From Warburgia ugandensis (lineage: Eukaryota; Streptophyta; Magnoliopsida; Canellales; Canellaceae): 64,000 nt of DNA. The stretch lies in assembly GCA_035236585.1 (NCBI GenBank), contig CP141132.1, forward strand, positions 47,743,880 through 47,807,879, given 5' to 3'. Position numbers and translations under genes: made by a program. Below, in pieces: positions 49,169 through 61,976 of this stretch (within the stretch, counting starts at the first letter, position 1; every line of letters starts with the position of its first letter). Below the pieces are notes generated by a model, which was given only the letters and a program-made list of their open reading frames with translations, was not told where the DNA came from and did not search any database.

Positions 49169-50400
49169 GAGCGTAGCATCAGGAGAGGAGAATACATGAG
49201 TTAGTTATGTCCTCACTGAAATGTGCCAAGGAAAGAAGATACAAGGACCAAGCCACCCTCAAGTTTAATTAAAAGCAGTAAAGGGATGCAATAGGACCTA
49301 CTCTAACTCCAGTAAAAACCGAAGTACTATTACGTGGGTGTAGAGTTTCAGAATTTGAAATTAGAATTTAAACCTGAATTCAGACATAATTTGGATGGCA
49401 TTTAGGAAAATTCATGTGCTCAGAATTCAGGACCAATTCACAAGATGGAAGTCCTACAGCTGATGTCTGTTATAAGCAGTCCATTTAATATGAGCAGAAG
49501 TAGAATTTGCAGATGGTAGATGATCCAATCAACATACATTTTCAAGCTACTATACATTGAAAGTAGGAGCAATCGGAAGAGCGGGTTGGATCATCCAATG
49601 GTGGGGCCCTTATGCAAATTACTAAATGGTAGTACCTTAGCAATCTTTTGAAAGAACAGTCTGAATTAGCCATTGAATCCAAAACCAAAACCTCTTTTTA
49701 AGTAAAAATTAAGAACTGCCCGTAATGATGCGAACTGGTTTGAAACCATAGCACCACAAGGATGGTACTTGGATGAAGGGCTTAGATTCATACAATTGTC
49801 CTCAAATGTCCCAAATCATGCACTAATCAAGTAAAAATCTCATGAAATTAGCCATTCATGTTGAGGCGTCTAATGGCAACTTACCAACTATAGGGTTCGA
49901 GGTTACCAATATTAGCAAGGTGTTTGTATCCTTAAAGGCCACACACTCACACTCACACACACATGTATATGTATGTATGCATGTATGTAATATTTGTACA
50001 TAACACAATAATGCTCGAGCATATATATCATATCAAGGATTTTGTTTCATAAAACATAATAAGGATGAAGTATATGGCATATAGAAATATTGAAAGAAAA
50101 TAATTAGGTATTCAATGGTTTGATTTGAACAAGTAGGCTGCTCTCTTACATGTCCTCATGGCAATTCAAATCCCTTGATTATTAGGGATAGAGAAGAAAA
50201 TACATAGAAAGAGGTAAAAGATTAAGAGAGAATAATATATTTCTATACTATCTCTCAATAGTGTACAAACAATATATTTTCATAGCTTTGTTGTACATTC
50301 CCACGGAACTTGTAGCTTCCTATATAATGACTACCCATGACACATGCCCCTTATTTTCTGAGGAAGTAGGCTCCACAGCGTCAACAAGAGATTATTATGA
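49169..50400. other. Intron (proposed), no exon recognised
   Basis: Ordinary AT-rich sequence with mixed CA/TATG microsatellite near 49,940-49,990. No coding exon was recognised. Confidence 0.4.
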
Positions 50401-50403
50401 TTC

Positions 50404-50404
<1 letters not shown>

Positions 50405-50466
<62 letters not shown>
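50405..50466. repeat. (AG)n microsatellite
   Basis: About 31 uninterrupted AG dinucleotides. The open frame through it (ERERER...) is an artefact. Confidence 0.96.
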
Positions 50467-50469
<3 letters not shown>

Positions 50470-50739
50470 CACAAAAATTCATCTTTCGTTGAATCCATGT
50501 TTGAGAAGCGGTATTTGAAAGAAAGAAAGAACTACTGTTTGGAACTCAAATTTGGCATGTAAATTCTGAAACTGGAGTTCTAAAAGTCTATCCCATCAAA
50601 GTTGAATTCCAACTCTAAATTCTGTCAAATTCAAAAACTCTACCTCCCAATTTGGAATTTCACCATCAAATTCTAGATTTTGTTGTAATTTCTCAAACTC
50701 TACAACTGTCTTAATACCCTTTTTACATCCTTTTTCTCT

Positions 50740-51247
50740 TGACATTGTCCTTAACAGAAATGAGTTTTGCAAGAAATTTGCTATCTACTCCTTTGTGTTT
50801 ATGGCACCTATTTATTTCAAATGGTTGCCATCTACTAAGAAAATAAGCTATGGAATTTCGGTTTGCACAGTATGGTATATACTTAAGGAAAGAAGACACA
50901 AAGGGCAAAAAATCCTCAGGTTTAAGTAAAAACAGAAACAATATCTAATGGGCCCTACTTTTATAGTACAAAAAATGAGTACTCTTAATACCTTTTCCAC
51001 ATGCCTTGTCCTTCACAGAAACGAGTTTTGGAAGAAATACATTTGCTATCCATCCTTTGGTGTTAATGAAGATTATTTTTCTACGTGGACAGTCTACTAA
51101 GAAAATTAACTAGGAATTTCATTTTACATTGTATTTGAGAGCTTTATATGCCAAATTACTTAAAATTATTATTTTAGCTTCCAGAAAAAATCCCAAATCA
51201 CAGTCAGATCAGAACCATGGATGCTTCCAAAGTTTATTGTATATTTG
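50740..51247. repeat. Diverged local repeats in the proposed intron
   Basis: Two related segments (50,750-50,960 and 51,005-51,245) share ctactaagaaaat, ggaatttc and a following ttttgca/ttttaca stretch. A third relative lies at 62,030-62,280 beyond the gypsy element, with gtatttgagagctttat and ctataccatagttaccaaat. The 62.1-kb copy is continuous where the 51.2-kb copy is split by the gypsy insertion, so it shows the original target sequence. Confidence 0.75.
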
Positions 51248-51641
51248 TGATACAGCTACAGCATACAAAGTATACACCAGAAAAAGAAACAAAATCAGTA
51301 ACAGAATTGACAGATCAGCAACAGAGCACATGAAGAAGATTATTCCCTTCATGGCAGGTCCTGATTAGTTTCTTTTCCAGCAGACAGGCAGTTAGACTGT
51401 TACAGACGAAATGGTAACAAAAACAATCAAGAGAGGAGGGGAGGCAGAAATTGGAAAGTGATTGCAGGCAGCAGCTCCCTCGAATGGCTGTGTAATTCTT
51501 TTCCTGTTTTTCCTTCTTTGCTTTTCTTAAGTTCTTCTCGTGTAAGCTATAACCATGTAATACCTTCTAAGAATAAATCTTTCAATTGTGTTCCTGAACT
51601 AGTTTGGTTAAATTCATCTTTTTACTTCAAGGATTACAACA
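51248..51641 (+). repeat. 5' LTR of the chromovirus
   Basis: It begins tgatacagctacagcatac and ends ggattacaaca, and pairs with 61,581-61,976. The sequence tggtatctaagcc follows, close to a Met-tRNA primer site. Confidence 0.88.
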
Positions 51642-51756
51642 ATATGGTATCTAAGCCCACCCCCTGGGCATGGTCAGCACATGAATGGAAGACTGGAAGC
51701 ATTGAAGCAAAAATTAGAACATCTGTTAGCCGATGTTCAATTGATGAAGGAATAAA

Positions 51757-51830
51757 AGGGCAGCCCCAGTGCACGAAGCTCCCACGTATGTGGGGTCCAG
51801 GGAAGGGGCGGACCACGAGGGTCAATAGTA
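51757..51830 (-). mobile_element. Au-type SINE, 3' part
   Basis: A minus-strand 3' half of an Au SINE (gggcagccccagtgcacgaa and ggggtccagggaaggggcgg) inserted in the leader of the chromovirus just after the 5' LTR. The tRNA-like head is absent, and no clear target duplication was found. Confidence 0.8.
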
Positions 51831-54800
51831 CTACTTACTAGAAATGAGATGAGGTAAAGCAGAAACCGAGTTTAGATCCTTCTGAGCAAACGTCGGTTGG
51901 TGGAATCTCCAGCTCGGGCCATTAGAGCAGCTTGAATGGAGACCATCAAACCTTAACTGGGGACCATCAAAGGGTGGAATCCAAAGGCCGAAAACTGGAA
52001 CTACACATTTTTAGTGGGGAAGATCCCTACGGATGTGTGTTCAAGATGAATCAGTACCTATAGGCAACTAGGGTGCCGGAAGATGATAAAATCACTACTG
52101 AAATAGTTTGCCTGGAGGGAAGTACCTTGGTGTGGTATCAGTGGGTTAAAACATGGGCATTGATCAAGAATTGGTTGGAGTTTAAAAGGGCGATTATCCT
52201 ACATTTCAAGCCATCTTGGCAAGGAAATTCCTACAAGTTGTCGATGGATCTCCACCAACATAGATTGGTGACGGAATAGAGAGAGAAATTCAAGAAGATC
52301 ACTGGACCCATGGTCCGAGCTTCCACCGAGCTGTTGGTCGGAGCATTCATTCACGGGTTACAGGAAGAGATCTGGGTGGAACTATGATTAAATTGCCCAG
52401 CAACCCTAACAACGAAGATGGAGCAAGCACACCTAATAGAGGAACGAAACTGGGTCTTAATTCGAGCCCAAGAGCATAAGTTACAACACAAAGGAAGTGG
52501 GCTAGGCCGCCCTCTTGGCCCAATGGATCTCACCCACTCACAGCTGTCCACCAATGACCCTCCTAGAAGCCCAATAACTAACATTCCACCGATACCTTAG
52601 GAACCCTACCGTGAGGAGGGACGAGTATTGCCAACTACCAGACCAAACAGGGAAATGAAATCTCATTTCCTAGCAACCAGAAAGAGAGATTCCGAAGTTC
52701 AAAGATTGACAGAGGATGAGCTATGGTACAAAAGGGGAGTTCCATCCAGGTCATCGTTGCCGTAATTGCACCTTACAAGTTTTCATGGTCCACTGAGGAA
52801 GAAGATACGATAGATGCCGACCAAGATGACAAACAGATAAACGACTCCATCGTTGTAAGTAACCCAATCGAAGTCTCCCTCAATTCCCCTTCAGGTATGA
52901 ACCCAACCAAGGCTATGAAGCTGAAAGGATTACTGGGTAATCGTGAGGTGTTAATCCTGAACGACTCTAGGGCGACCCATAATTTCATTTCCAACAAGTT
53001 AATCAAGGAACTATATTTGACAGTCACCCCCACCGGATCCTTCACTATTCAGGTAGGGGAAGGCCATGTGATCTATAGCCAAGGGATTTGTAAGAACATC
53101 GTTTTAAATTTCCATGGGATCACCATCATACAAAACATTTTTCCCTTTGATCTAGCCAGTGCAGATGTAATCTTGGGTGTTGTTGGTTAGACTCCCTTGG
53201 TGATGTGTGTTCAAACGGAGGCAGCTCACCATGAAATTTCTGTATAAAGGCCAACTGATCTATTTGCAAGGAGATCAATCCTTAGTCAAGTCCCTGATCT
53301 CACTCAAACACATGATGAAGACTCTCCAAACAACAGACAATGCCTATTATTTGGAATTATCTGTTGTTGGTGATGATGATCAATCATTTGCCATGTCCAC
53401 CATTCCCATGATCTTGTCTGTGTTACACAAATTTTTCGGCCTTTTCGATGCCCCCATCAGGTTACACCTTCACGGGCACAGGATCATGTGATTGTGCTGA
53501 AAGAACCCAACCACCCAATACTCACCCTTATAGGTATCCTCATTGCCAAAAATTTGAGATCGAAAAATCATCAAGGAATTGCTGCAAGTAGGGGTCATCC
53601 AATCGGGTGTCAGCCCATTTTCAAGCCCTGTTTTGCTTGTAAAAAAAAAATAAGAAAAGGGAGTTAGCATATGTGCGTCAAGTGACCGAACCGGATAAAT
53701 TTCCAATTCCAGACTTTGATGAATTGTTGGATGAGCTTGGGGGGGGGGGCTACAATTTTTGCAAACCTAGACCTAAAATCTGGGTACTACCAAATCCGAG
53801 TTCGTGAGCAAGACAGCTTTTCGAACAAACAAAGGACACTATGAATTCAAGGTAATGCCCTTCGGATTAACTAATGCTCCTACTTTTCAAGCACTTATGA
53901 ATTCAATATTCCCCCCTCATCTACCCAAATTTATTTTGGTATTCTTTGATGATATATTACTACACTCATGGGATCTAACCAATCATGTAAAGCACTTGGA
54001 AATCACTCTTCAGATTTTAGCTAACAATAAGCTAGTGTTAAATTGAAATAAATGTTTTTTCGACCAGCCCCAACTCGCCTATTTAGGCCATATTATCTCT
54101 TAGCAAGGGATAGCTACAAATCCCTCTAAATTGAGCATATGTTACGCTGGTCCATTCCTCAAAATATCAAAGACTTGCAAGGCCTTCTTGGATTAACGGG
54201 TTACTATTGCAGGTTTGTGAAGGGATATGGAATAATTGCCAATCCTCTTACTCAATTACTCAAAAAGGACTATTTTCAATAGAATGATCAAGCCACGGAT
54301 GCAGTTGAGGCACTAAAAATAGCCATGACCATGGTTCCTATTCTAGCCTTGCCATACTTTACTAAGATGTTTGTCAATAAAACTGATGCATCTGGCACAG
54401 GTCTTGGAGTAGTTTTGGTGCAAGAAGGCAGACCCAAAGCATTCCTCAGTCAAGGGCTGTCCGCATGAGCGCAACTAAAGTTGGTATATAAAAGGGAACT
54501 CATGGCAATTGTCTTTGCTGTACAAAAATGGAGGCATTACTTGATGAGAGGCCATTTTATCATTTGGACGGATCAAAAGAGCCTAAATTTTTTATGGAAC
54601 ATTGGTTATTAGAGAAAAACCAGCAGAAATGGGTGGTGAAATTGATTGGCTATGACTTTGAAATACAATATAAACCTGGTCACGATAACCGAGCAGCTGA
54701 TGCACTGTCTCGAATACTTCAGTCCTTGCAATTCCTTGGCATATCTATTAACAAGTTCATTGGCTGGGATGAATTAGAACAAGAGGTACCGCATGATCCA

Positions 54801-54965
54801 AAAATGCGCACCCTTATTCATGACTCGATGATTGACTCCATTAGCCACCCCGGATACCAGCTGAAGCGTGGTTGCCTGACTTACAAGGGTCCACTGGTTT
54901 TGCCTAGAAATTCTAAGCTGATTCCCCGACTCCTACATGAGTTCTACTCCACTCCAAGTGGGGGC

Positions 54966-56011
54966 CTATGTAGTCACAAGCGCAAGGAGCACCCAGGCAC
55001 AAGGGGTGTGCCTTGCGCCTAGAGGGCCTAGGCGCGCCTAGTCGCACGACTAGGTGTCAAGGGGCAAAATTAAGAATTTTAAATATTTAAAAAAAGAAAA
55101 AAATCAGAAAAAATTGCAAAAAAATCCAAAAAAATAAAAAAGCATAGACATATAAAGATATGAATAAATACTTATCAAACGAGTGAAATGAAAATCTTAA
55201 CTAATAAATCAACATGTGAACAACAACAACCTAAAGTTGAACTGAACAATCAGACATAATTAAGTTCAGAAACATATAGGAATGTATAGGAATCTATTAG
55301 AGTGGAATGAAAACAAATCAAACAATCATAAGAGGAACCCTGCAAACAAATAGAACAAAAAAATAAAATAAATAAGAGTACTAAAGTAAGAAGGTTATGG
55401 AAACAAAACTTAAGAAAAATGAAAAGAAATATGCAAAATATGAAAACAAGGTTATGCATCATTTGTTTTAAGCATTATAATGGTCTCATTTATACATTTA
55501 TACATTTGTTACAAAAACAAATGGGGGTTCGAGGGCAACGCCCCTTGGCAGCAGGGTCCAATTGCAATTGAAAAAGTGTCAAATGTGAATGCAAGGCACA
55601 TGAAACGAGGGCGCATTAGGCGCATGACTAGTCACTTGCGCCTACCCAAAGTCGAGTCGCAAGCCCGCACCTTTTTGCTCCTAGCATCTAGTCGCGCCTA
55701 CAACTACATAGTACCTAACGAAAATCTGTGATTTCTTACCTTTAATCACTTCAAGAAACCTTCCATTGTCAATGGAAGATGAGGTTGGTCACAAGAAGAC
55801 GAAAGAAAGTCTGGGAAGAAAAAAGAAGAAGAAGAAAGGGAAAAAAAGGGGTTTTATATTGATTATGGGTGCGCCTGGAGTTGGGGGCCCAAAAAGCGCA
55901 AGGCGCAGCAAGTCGTGTGCCTAGGGGCACTGCGCCTTAAACCTGTTGCGCTTGGCCTTAGTTGAGTCACAAGGCTACACCTAGCTACTAGTCGCGCCTG
56001 CGACTACATAG
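54966..56011. mobile_element. Non-autonomous hAT element in the integrase region
   Basis: The element begins ctatgtagtc and ends gactacatag, a perfect 10-bp inverted repeat. A perfect 8-bp target duplication gtgggggc flanks it at 54,958-54,965 and 56,012-56,019. Subterminal regions are packed with gcgcctag/ctaggcgc motifs in both orientations. The interior is AT-rich and has no transposase. Ends and subterminal motifs match those of the larger hAT element 260 bp away, so that family could have supplied its transposase. Confidence 0.93.
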
Positions 56012-56655
56012 GTGGGGGCCACTCAGATTTTTACCAAACTTACAAGCGAATTTCTGCATTACTATTCTGGAAGGGGTTACTTAAGGATGTCAAATCGTTT
56101 GTCGCGGCATATACCACCTGGCAGCAAAACAAATATTCAACACTAATGCCAGCAGGTTTGTTGCAATCGCTACCAATTCCCCAACAAGTTTGGGAGGACA
56201 TTTCCATGGATTTCATTGGAGTACTCCCTAAGGCATGTGGCTTTGACACTATTTTAGCAGTGGTTAATAGCTATGCAGTTAGAGGCGGAGGTGCACCGAG
56301 GCGCAAAGGGGTGCACCTGGAGCCTGGGGCACCTAGGCACGCGCATGAATCATGAGGCGCAAAATTATGTTTTTAATAATTAAAAATTAGCTAAAAATGT
56401 TAAAAATCATTAATAAATTCCTAAAAAGTATTAAAACATAGAAACAAATTTCTATTATGAAATATTATCTACACATGCAATTTTTTATAAACAAAATAAT
56501 ATATAAGCATAATCAATCAAGTAAAATAACTTTTAAGAATTTAAGAATCAAAACTACTCACTTCAGTCATCTCTAGAAGGATCTTCAGGCTCAGGGTTCA
56601 AATTATTATCAGAGCTATCATAATCCTCCTTGACATATCCAGTAAGACCACTACC

Positions 56656-59260
56656 CTAACCTTGCAACTCCTCAGTGTCCTCAGAACCAGTTTCCTCCTC
56701 TGGTTCTGCAAGTACCTGAGACATGCTCCTCTGCCTCCTTTGTCTCTGGTATTGCCTAGTGGGAGGAGCAACACGTGAACTAGATCCCATACTACGCTCA
56801 ACGTCACCCCATGTGAGGCTATCATCTGGATGGACGAGGTCATCCTCAACATCTGTTTCAATGATCCACTCGTCACTCTCATCAACCTCTCTCAATACAA
56901 TGGAATCTGTATATGTTTGAGATCTCAAACGATCTTCATGTTGATGGCGGAGACGTTGATTATATTGAACGAATACCAGATCGTTCAATGTTTTTGCGTG
57001 CAATCTATTTCTCTTCTTTGGGTGAAGCTGCAATAAAATATCAAATTTTATAAGGTTGATTGTAAATTATATTGTTGAATGATCTATAAATTAGTCAAGT
57101 AATACTTACATTCTCAAAAGCACTCCAGTTCCACTCACAAGGAGATGTACTATAGGTCTGGGAGAGGACTTTGATAGCAAGTTTTTGGAGAATTGGACAT
57201 TCAGCCTCAAAAGTAACCCACCACTCACCTACAAGAGTTAAATAACAATGAATTAAAAACATAAATTTAAGAAATTTAAGACAAATAAGATTTGAAATTG
57301 TAAGACTTACAAGGAGCCATTGTCTTCCTTTTCAATTTAGCCAAGTCATTCGCAAACAGGCCTACCGTACATTTATATGGGCCTAACTCGTCAATCATCT
57401 TGCTTGCATCATCTTGATTTGCAGATAGGGTATTGATAGTGTCAAATAGGCCTTGCTTGGTAAATCTATTGGCCTCAACATCTTCTTGCCTGTCGTAATA
57501 AAATGCAGAGTTAAGATAATAACCAGTTACATGCAAAGGTTGACAAAGCTGATTCGTCCATCTACTCTCAACAATGCCACAAATATGGACGGTCTGTCGC
57601 TCATTATCTTTTAGATTTGCCATAATCTTTTCCTTGGCTCTTGTGATGGCCTCGTACATATAACCCATTGCAGGCTTCTCTTCAGTATCCACAAGCCTCA
57701 ACACCTCCACAAGTAATGCCATTATCTTCAAGCAAAATAGAATATTATTCTAAAAGGAGTTGCAGCTAACAATATTCTGCACTCTTTGTCCAACTAGGGT
57801 ATTACGCCATTTGCTGTTGCTCCATGCTTGACAATGGAACATCTCCCTCAATTCTGCTATAGCATTATAGACACTCTCTAAACTCAAGAAGTTTGTGGCG
57901 AAACAAGTGACTGCAAGCCTGACCAATTCTCTTTGATTGGTCATCATTCTCATCAAATGAAGGACATGCGTGTGACTGCATATGAAAACAGTCATTGCCT
58001 TTGCTTGTTTCATAACATGCTCCACTTTTGGCAATTTGCCAATGTCCTCCAACATTAAGTCAACACAATGAGTTACATAGGATGACCAAAATAGATGCTT
58101 CCTTCTTATTTGTAAGCATCTTCTGGCAGCTACATAATTTGACACATTGTCCGTGATGATATGTAATAGGAAATGGAATTTATGAGTAAATATTAAAACT
58201 TTTAAATATTAAATTTCTTAATAAAAAACTTAACTAAGATTAAGGGGGATTACTTGGACAATGTTTTCCTCTCCAACGTCATCCATGACGTCATCCAACA
58301 TTTTAACAATCAAATATGAGCTCTTTACATGCTTAGATCTATCAATTGATTTTAGAAAAACTGTCCCAGTCGGATAGTTTACCCAAAAATTGATTAAGGT
58401 GCGACCCTTGCCATCGGTCCACCAATCTGACATTATGGAGCACCTGTATCATGCCCAATCTTTTCTACATTCTTGTATAAATTCATTCGTCCTTGCAACT
58501 TGTTTTTTGAGAAGAGGCACCCTCAACTCATGGTAAGAGGGTGCCTTGAAACCTTAACATAGAAAAAAAACACAAGTTAAATACTCTTTAACATAAAAAT
58601 ATGCATAAAAAGTAAAACAAAAGAAAACCATTTACCTGGTCCATGCTATGCAGCCGCCTCAAAAATGGTCTGAAATGACTGACACCGAGCGGCATTGAAG
58701 GCAATGCCATTCTCATAAAACCAACTTGCAGTGTAATCACGTGCTCTGGTTCTAAGCTCCTTCTTATACACATTATTTATTGTTGTTTGATGCAAAGGAG
58801 CCTTCTCAAGATCAAGGGCAAAGTGAATATCAAGAGGTCCCTTTATTCCACTCCTAGATCTCTTCCTGCTCCCCATACCAAATCCACTAGAGCCTGAGCC
58901 ACTACTACCACCAGCCTGTCTCCCACTATTAATGTCAACATCTCCCTCAACAACTTCAAGATCATCATAAATCCCAAACAAATTCTCTCCCTTTCATCCT
59001 TCTTCTTTTTTTACTCATTCATATAATCACTTATACTTTTTGATATATCGAGTCACTTTGCTGCATTTTTTAGCATTCCTATGCCCTCCAGCTAAATGTT
59101 GTTTTAGCCTATAAATTCCACTACTGTATTTGTTTCCACACAATTTGCACCAAAGTGTATTCTTATCACCTAGAATTCTTAACTCTCCATACTCCCACCT
59201 TGGGTCTCCAGATCTAGAAATAGCTGAAGTATCTAAAGTTGAACCCCTTGATGATGACAT
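56656..59260 (-). pseudogene. hAT transposase with BED finger and DUF659, lightly broken
   Basis: Starts MSSSRGSTLDTSAISRSGDP. A BED-type zinc finger (CKLCGNKY...HLAGGH, 59,080-59,160) is followed by a linker with GSRKRSRSGIKGP (58,850), a DUF659 core (SDWWTDGKGRTLINFW at 58,380-58,430, TDNVSNYVAARR at 58,130), the central domain (58,145-57,300), a dimerisation core (57,120-57,238, CEWNWSAFE) and a last exon with an acidic, Gln/Arg-rich tail (56,656-57,033). Introns have usable borders, for example a donor at about 57,310 and an acceptor at 57,239. Lesions: a shift plus stop in the linker near 59,020, stops near 58,650, 58,450 and 57,750, and a lost acceptor near 58,165. Mobility would therefore need another copy's transposase. 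Confidence 0.9.
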
Positions 59261-59348
59261 CTTTAAATTTTAGGCCTAAAATGTGAAAAGCATAAAAGAG
59301 TGAGTACTGTTATTTTCGTAACAATTGAAAAAAAAAAAAAAAAAACTC

Positions 59349-60125
59349 CAAAATAGAAAACAGCATGAAAAATACATCACACATGAAGACACAAGCATGG
59401 GAAACCTATATATGTAAATAGGAATACATTTTAACTAATAAATATATATAAAAAAAAAAAACAATTTTTTCCAATTTCTATAACTGTTATTTTTAGAAAA
59501 TTTTTAAAAAATAACACAAATACAAAAAAAGCATGAAAAATACATCATACATGAAGACACAAGCATGGGAAAGCTATATATGTGGATAAGAATAGGTATT
59601 AACTAATAAATATAAAAAGAAACAATTTTTTTCTAATTTTTGTAACTTTTATTTTCAGAAATTTTTTTTAAAATAACACTAAAATACAAAAAAGCATGAA
59701 AAATACATCATACATGAAGACACAAGCATGGGAAAGCTATATATGAGGATAAGAATTGGTATTGACTAATAAACAAAAAAAAAAAAAACAATTTTTTTCT
59801 AATTTTTGTAACTTTTATTTTCGGAAAAATTGAAAAAAAAATAACACTAAAATACAAAAAAAAAGCATGAAAAATACATCATACATGAAGACACAAGCAT
59901 GGGTAAGCTATATATGTGGATAAGAATAGGAATTAACTAATAAATATAATAAAAAAACAAAAATTTTCTAATTTTCGTAACTTTTATTTTTAGAAAAAAA
60001 AAAAAACACTAAAATACAAACAAAAGATGAAAAAGTTAGCACACATGAAGACACAAGCATGGGAAAGCTATATATGTGGATAGAAATACGTTTCAATGAA
60101 GAAATACAAACAAAAAAAAAAGAAG
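59349..60125. repeat. Tandem array upstream of the hAT transposase
   Basis: Five units of about 160-172 bp, starting near 59,362, 59,532, 59,692, 59,864 and 60,028. Each contains gcatgaaaaatacatca, gaagacacaagcatggg and ctatatatgt followed by an A/T-rich tail. The array lies between the transposase start (59,260, minus) and the nearer element end, where promoter and transposase-binding sites are expected. Its role is not known. Confidence 0.9.
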
Positions 60126-61580
60126 ACATTTTTGTAACTGATTTTTTGGAAAAAAACAGTAAAAAACCTAAAAACAAACTCAAATCTAGAGCAAAGAAGT
60201 ATAAAACTCAAATGGAATGTTGTTTTATACATATAGAATTAGAACCCATCAAGATCTATGAAAAATAGTTAACAAAAAACAAAAAATTTGAAAAAATGGC
60301 ACTGTTTTTTATGGTTTTTTACAGAAACTGTAAACAAATGCTAAGATTCGTAAATCCATACCTTTTTTTGCTTAGATCTGTAAAATATCGAAGAGGAATG
60401 GTCGTTTTCACCTTCTCAGTAGGTTGGAAGATTGAAATTAGGGTTGGAAGATGAAAAAAGAAATTTTTTTGAGGTTTATAAGTTGCCCAGGCACACCTGA
60501 ACGGAGCCTCTAGGCACACCTAGGCGCACGCATGGGCGACCACGCCTCTTTTCCTCTACCCCTTGCACGCTCCCAGATGCATACCTAGACTTGCGCCTAG
60601 GCGCACCTCTAACTACATAGGTTAATAGGCTTACAAAGTTCTCTCACTTCATTCCACTATGTCACCCTTTCTCAGCCAAGACAAAAGCCATACTCTTCTC
60701 CTTGTACGTCTCCATAGGTTTCCTTGTTCAATTGTCTTCGATCGAGACAGGGTTTTCATCAGCAATTTTTGGACCAAACTATTTAAGCAAGGCTAGAACT
60801 GTCTTAAAGATGAGTTCGGCATATCACTCTCAAACGGATGGCCAAACAGAGGTGATAAACCAATGCCTAGAAACTTACTTAAGGTGCTTCTTTGTGGGTA
60901 AACCCAAATCTTGGCCTAAGTGGATAGCTTGGGCTAAATATTGGTTTAACACAACTTTCCAAGGAGGAGCAAGAATGACTCCTTTCAAAGCAGTCTACTT
61001 CATTTAACTGAAGAACCCTCCCTTGTTGAAGATGTTAATCTCCTTATTCAACAAAGGAATTAAGTATTACAAGATCTCAAGGACAAAAGCACAGTCATAG
61101 ATGAAAAAATACGCCAATTCAAAGAGACGAGAACTGTTTTTACGGCCTGGTGAACTAGCCTTCCTCAAGGTTCAACCGTACCGAAGGACATCCTTGGCCC
61201 AAAAACTCAATGAGAAGCTCAATCCCAGGTTTTACGGTGCCTATAAAATACTAGAACAGATTGGTCCTGTTGCTTACTGCTTGCAATTACCTCCCTCTAC
61301 TAAAATTCACCCTGTTTTCTATGCATCCCAACTCAAACGTGCAGCTCACACTTCTGCTTCTTGACAAGAAATCCCACCCTTTCTTACCGATGAACTGGAA
61401 CTTCAGGTGCAACCAGAACAGTAAGACAAGTCCGCAGATCACCCAATGGGACTTCAGAAGTTTTGATTAAATGACAAGACATGCCTGCCTTTGAAAATAC
61501 TTGGGAGGAAGCAGCAGTTATCAGTTCTCAGTTCCCAGAATTTCACCTTGAGGAGAAGGTGAAAATTTTTGGGCGGGTTG

Positions 61581-61976
61581 TGAAACAGCTGCAACATACA
61601 AACTATATACCAAAAAAAGAAATAAACCAGTAATAGAATTGACAAGTCGGCAATAGAGCACGTGAAGAAGATTATTCCCTATACATGATAGGTGCTGGTT
61701 AGTTTCTTTTCCAGCAAGCAATTAGTTAGACTGCTACAGAGGAAATGGTAACAAAAACAATCAAGAGAGGAGGGGAGGCAGAAACTGGAAAGTGATTGGA
61801 GGCAGCTCCTCCCTCGAATGGCCGTGTAATTCTTTTTCTGGTTTTCCTTCTTTGCTTTTGTTAAGTTTTCCGTGTAAACTGTAACCATGTAATACCTTCT
61901 GAGAATAAATCTTTCAATTGTGTTCCTGATCAACTTGTTTGGTTAAATTCATCTTCTATGTCAAGGGGTTGCAACA
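61581..61976 (+). repeat. 3' LTR of the chromovirus
   Basis: It begins tgaaacagctgcaacatac and ends ggggttgcaaca, preceded by a purine-rich stretch ending gggcgggttg. It shares long runs with the 5' LTR, such as caatcaagagaggaggggag. Confidence 0.88.

Larger units (their letters stand above)
56271..60620 (-). mobile_element. Autonomous-size hAT transposon in the integrase region
   Basis: A 4.35-kb hAT element with ends ctatgcagttagaggcg and, read inward from the right, ctatgtagttagaggtgcg. A perfect 8-bp target duplication gttaatag flanks it at 56,263-56,270 and 60,621-60,628. Subterminal gcgcctagg-type motifs cluster at both ends. It carries an intron-containing transposase gene on the minus strand and a tandem array upstream of it. 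It split the chromovirus integrase after that element had inserted. Confidence 0.95.
51248..61976 (+). mobile_element. Ty3/gypsy chromovirus (fossil) with two nested hAT elements
   Basis: A 10.7-kb unit, about 5.3 kb without its later insertions. LTRs lie at 51,248-51,641 and 61,581-61,976, flanked by atttg and atctg. After a Met-tRNA-like primer site near 51,645 come gag (about 51,870-52,650), protease (about 52,900-53,190), reverse transcriptase (about 53,560-54,110), RNase H (about 54,330-54,720) and integrase (54,780-54,965, 56,020-56,270 and 60,629-61,100). A C-terminal segment with a chromodomain-like end (about 61,440-61,560, with TWEEAA and FPEFHLEEKV) follows. The chromodomain and its wording fit a Galadriel-like chromovirus. 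The LTRs match at roughly nine of ten positions by eye. The coding region is broken many times besides the two hAT insertions. It lies antisense in the proposed host intron. Confidence 0.92.

Noticed and set aside
50261-50518. Frame with an Arg-Glu repeat
   Set aside because: Artefact of the (AG)n microsatellite.
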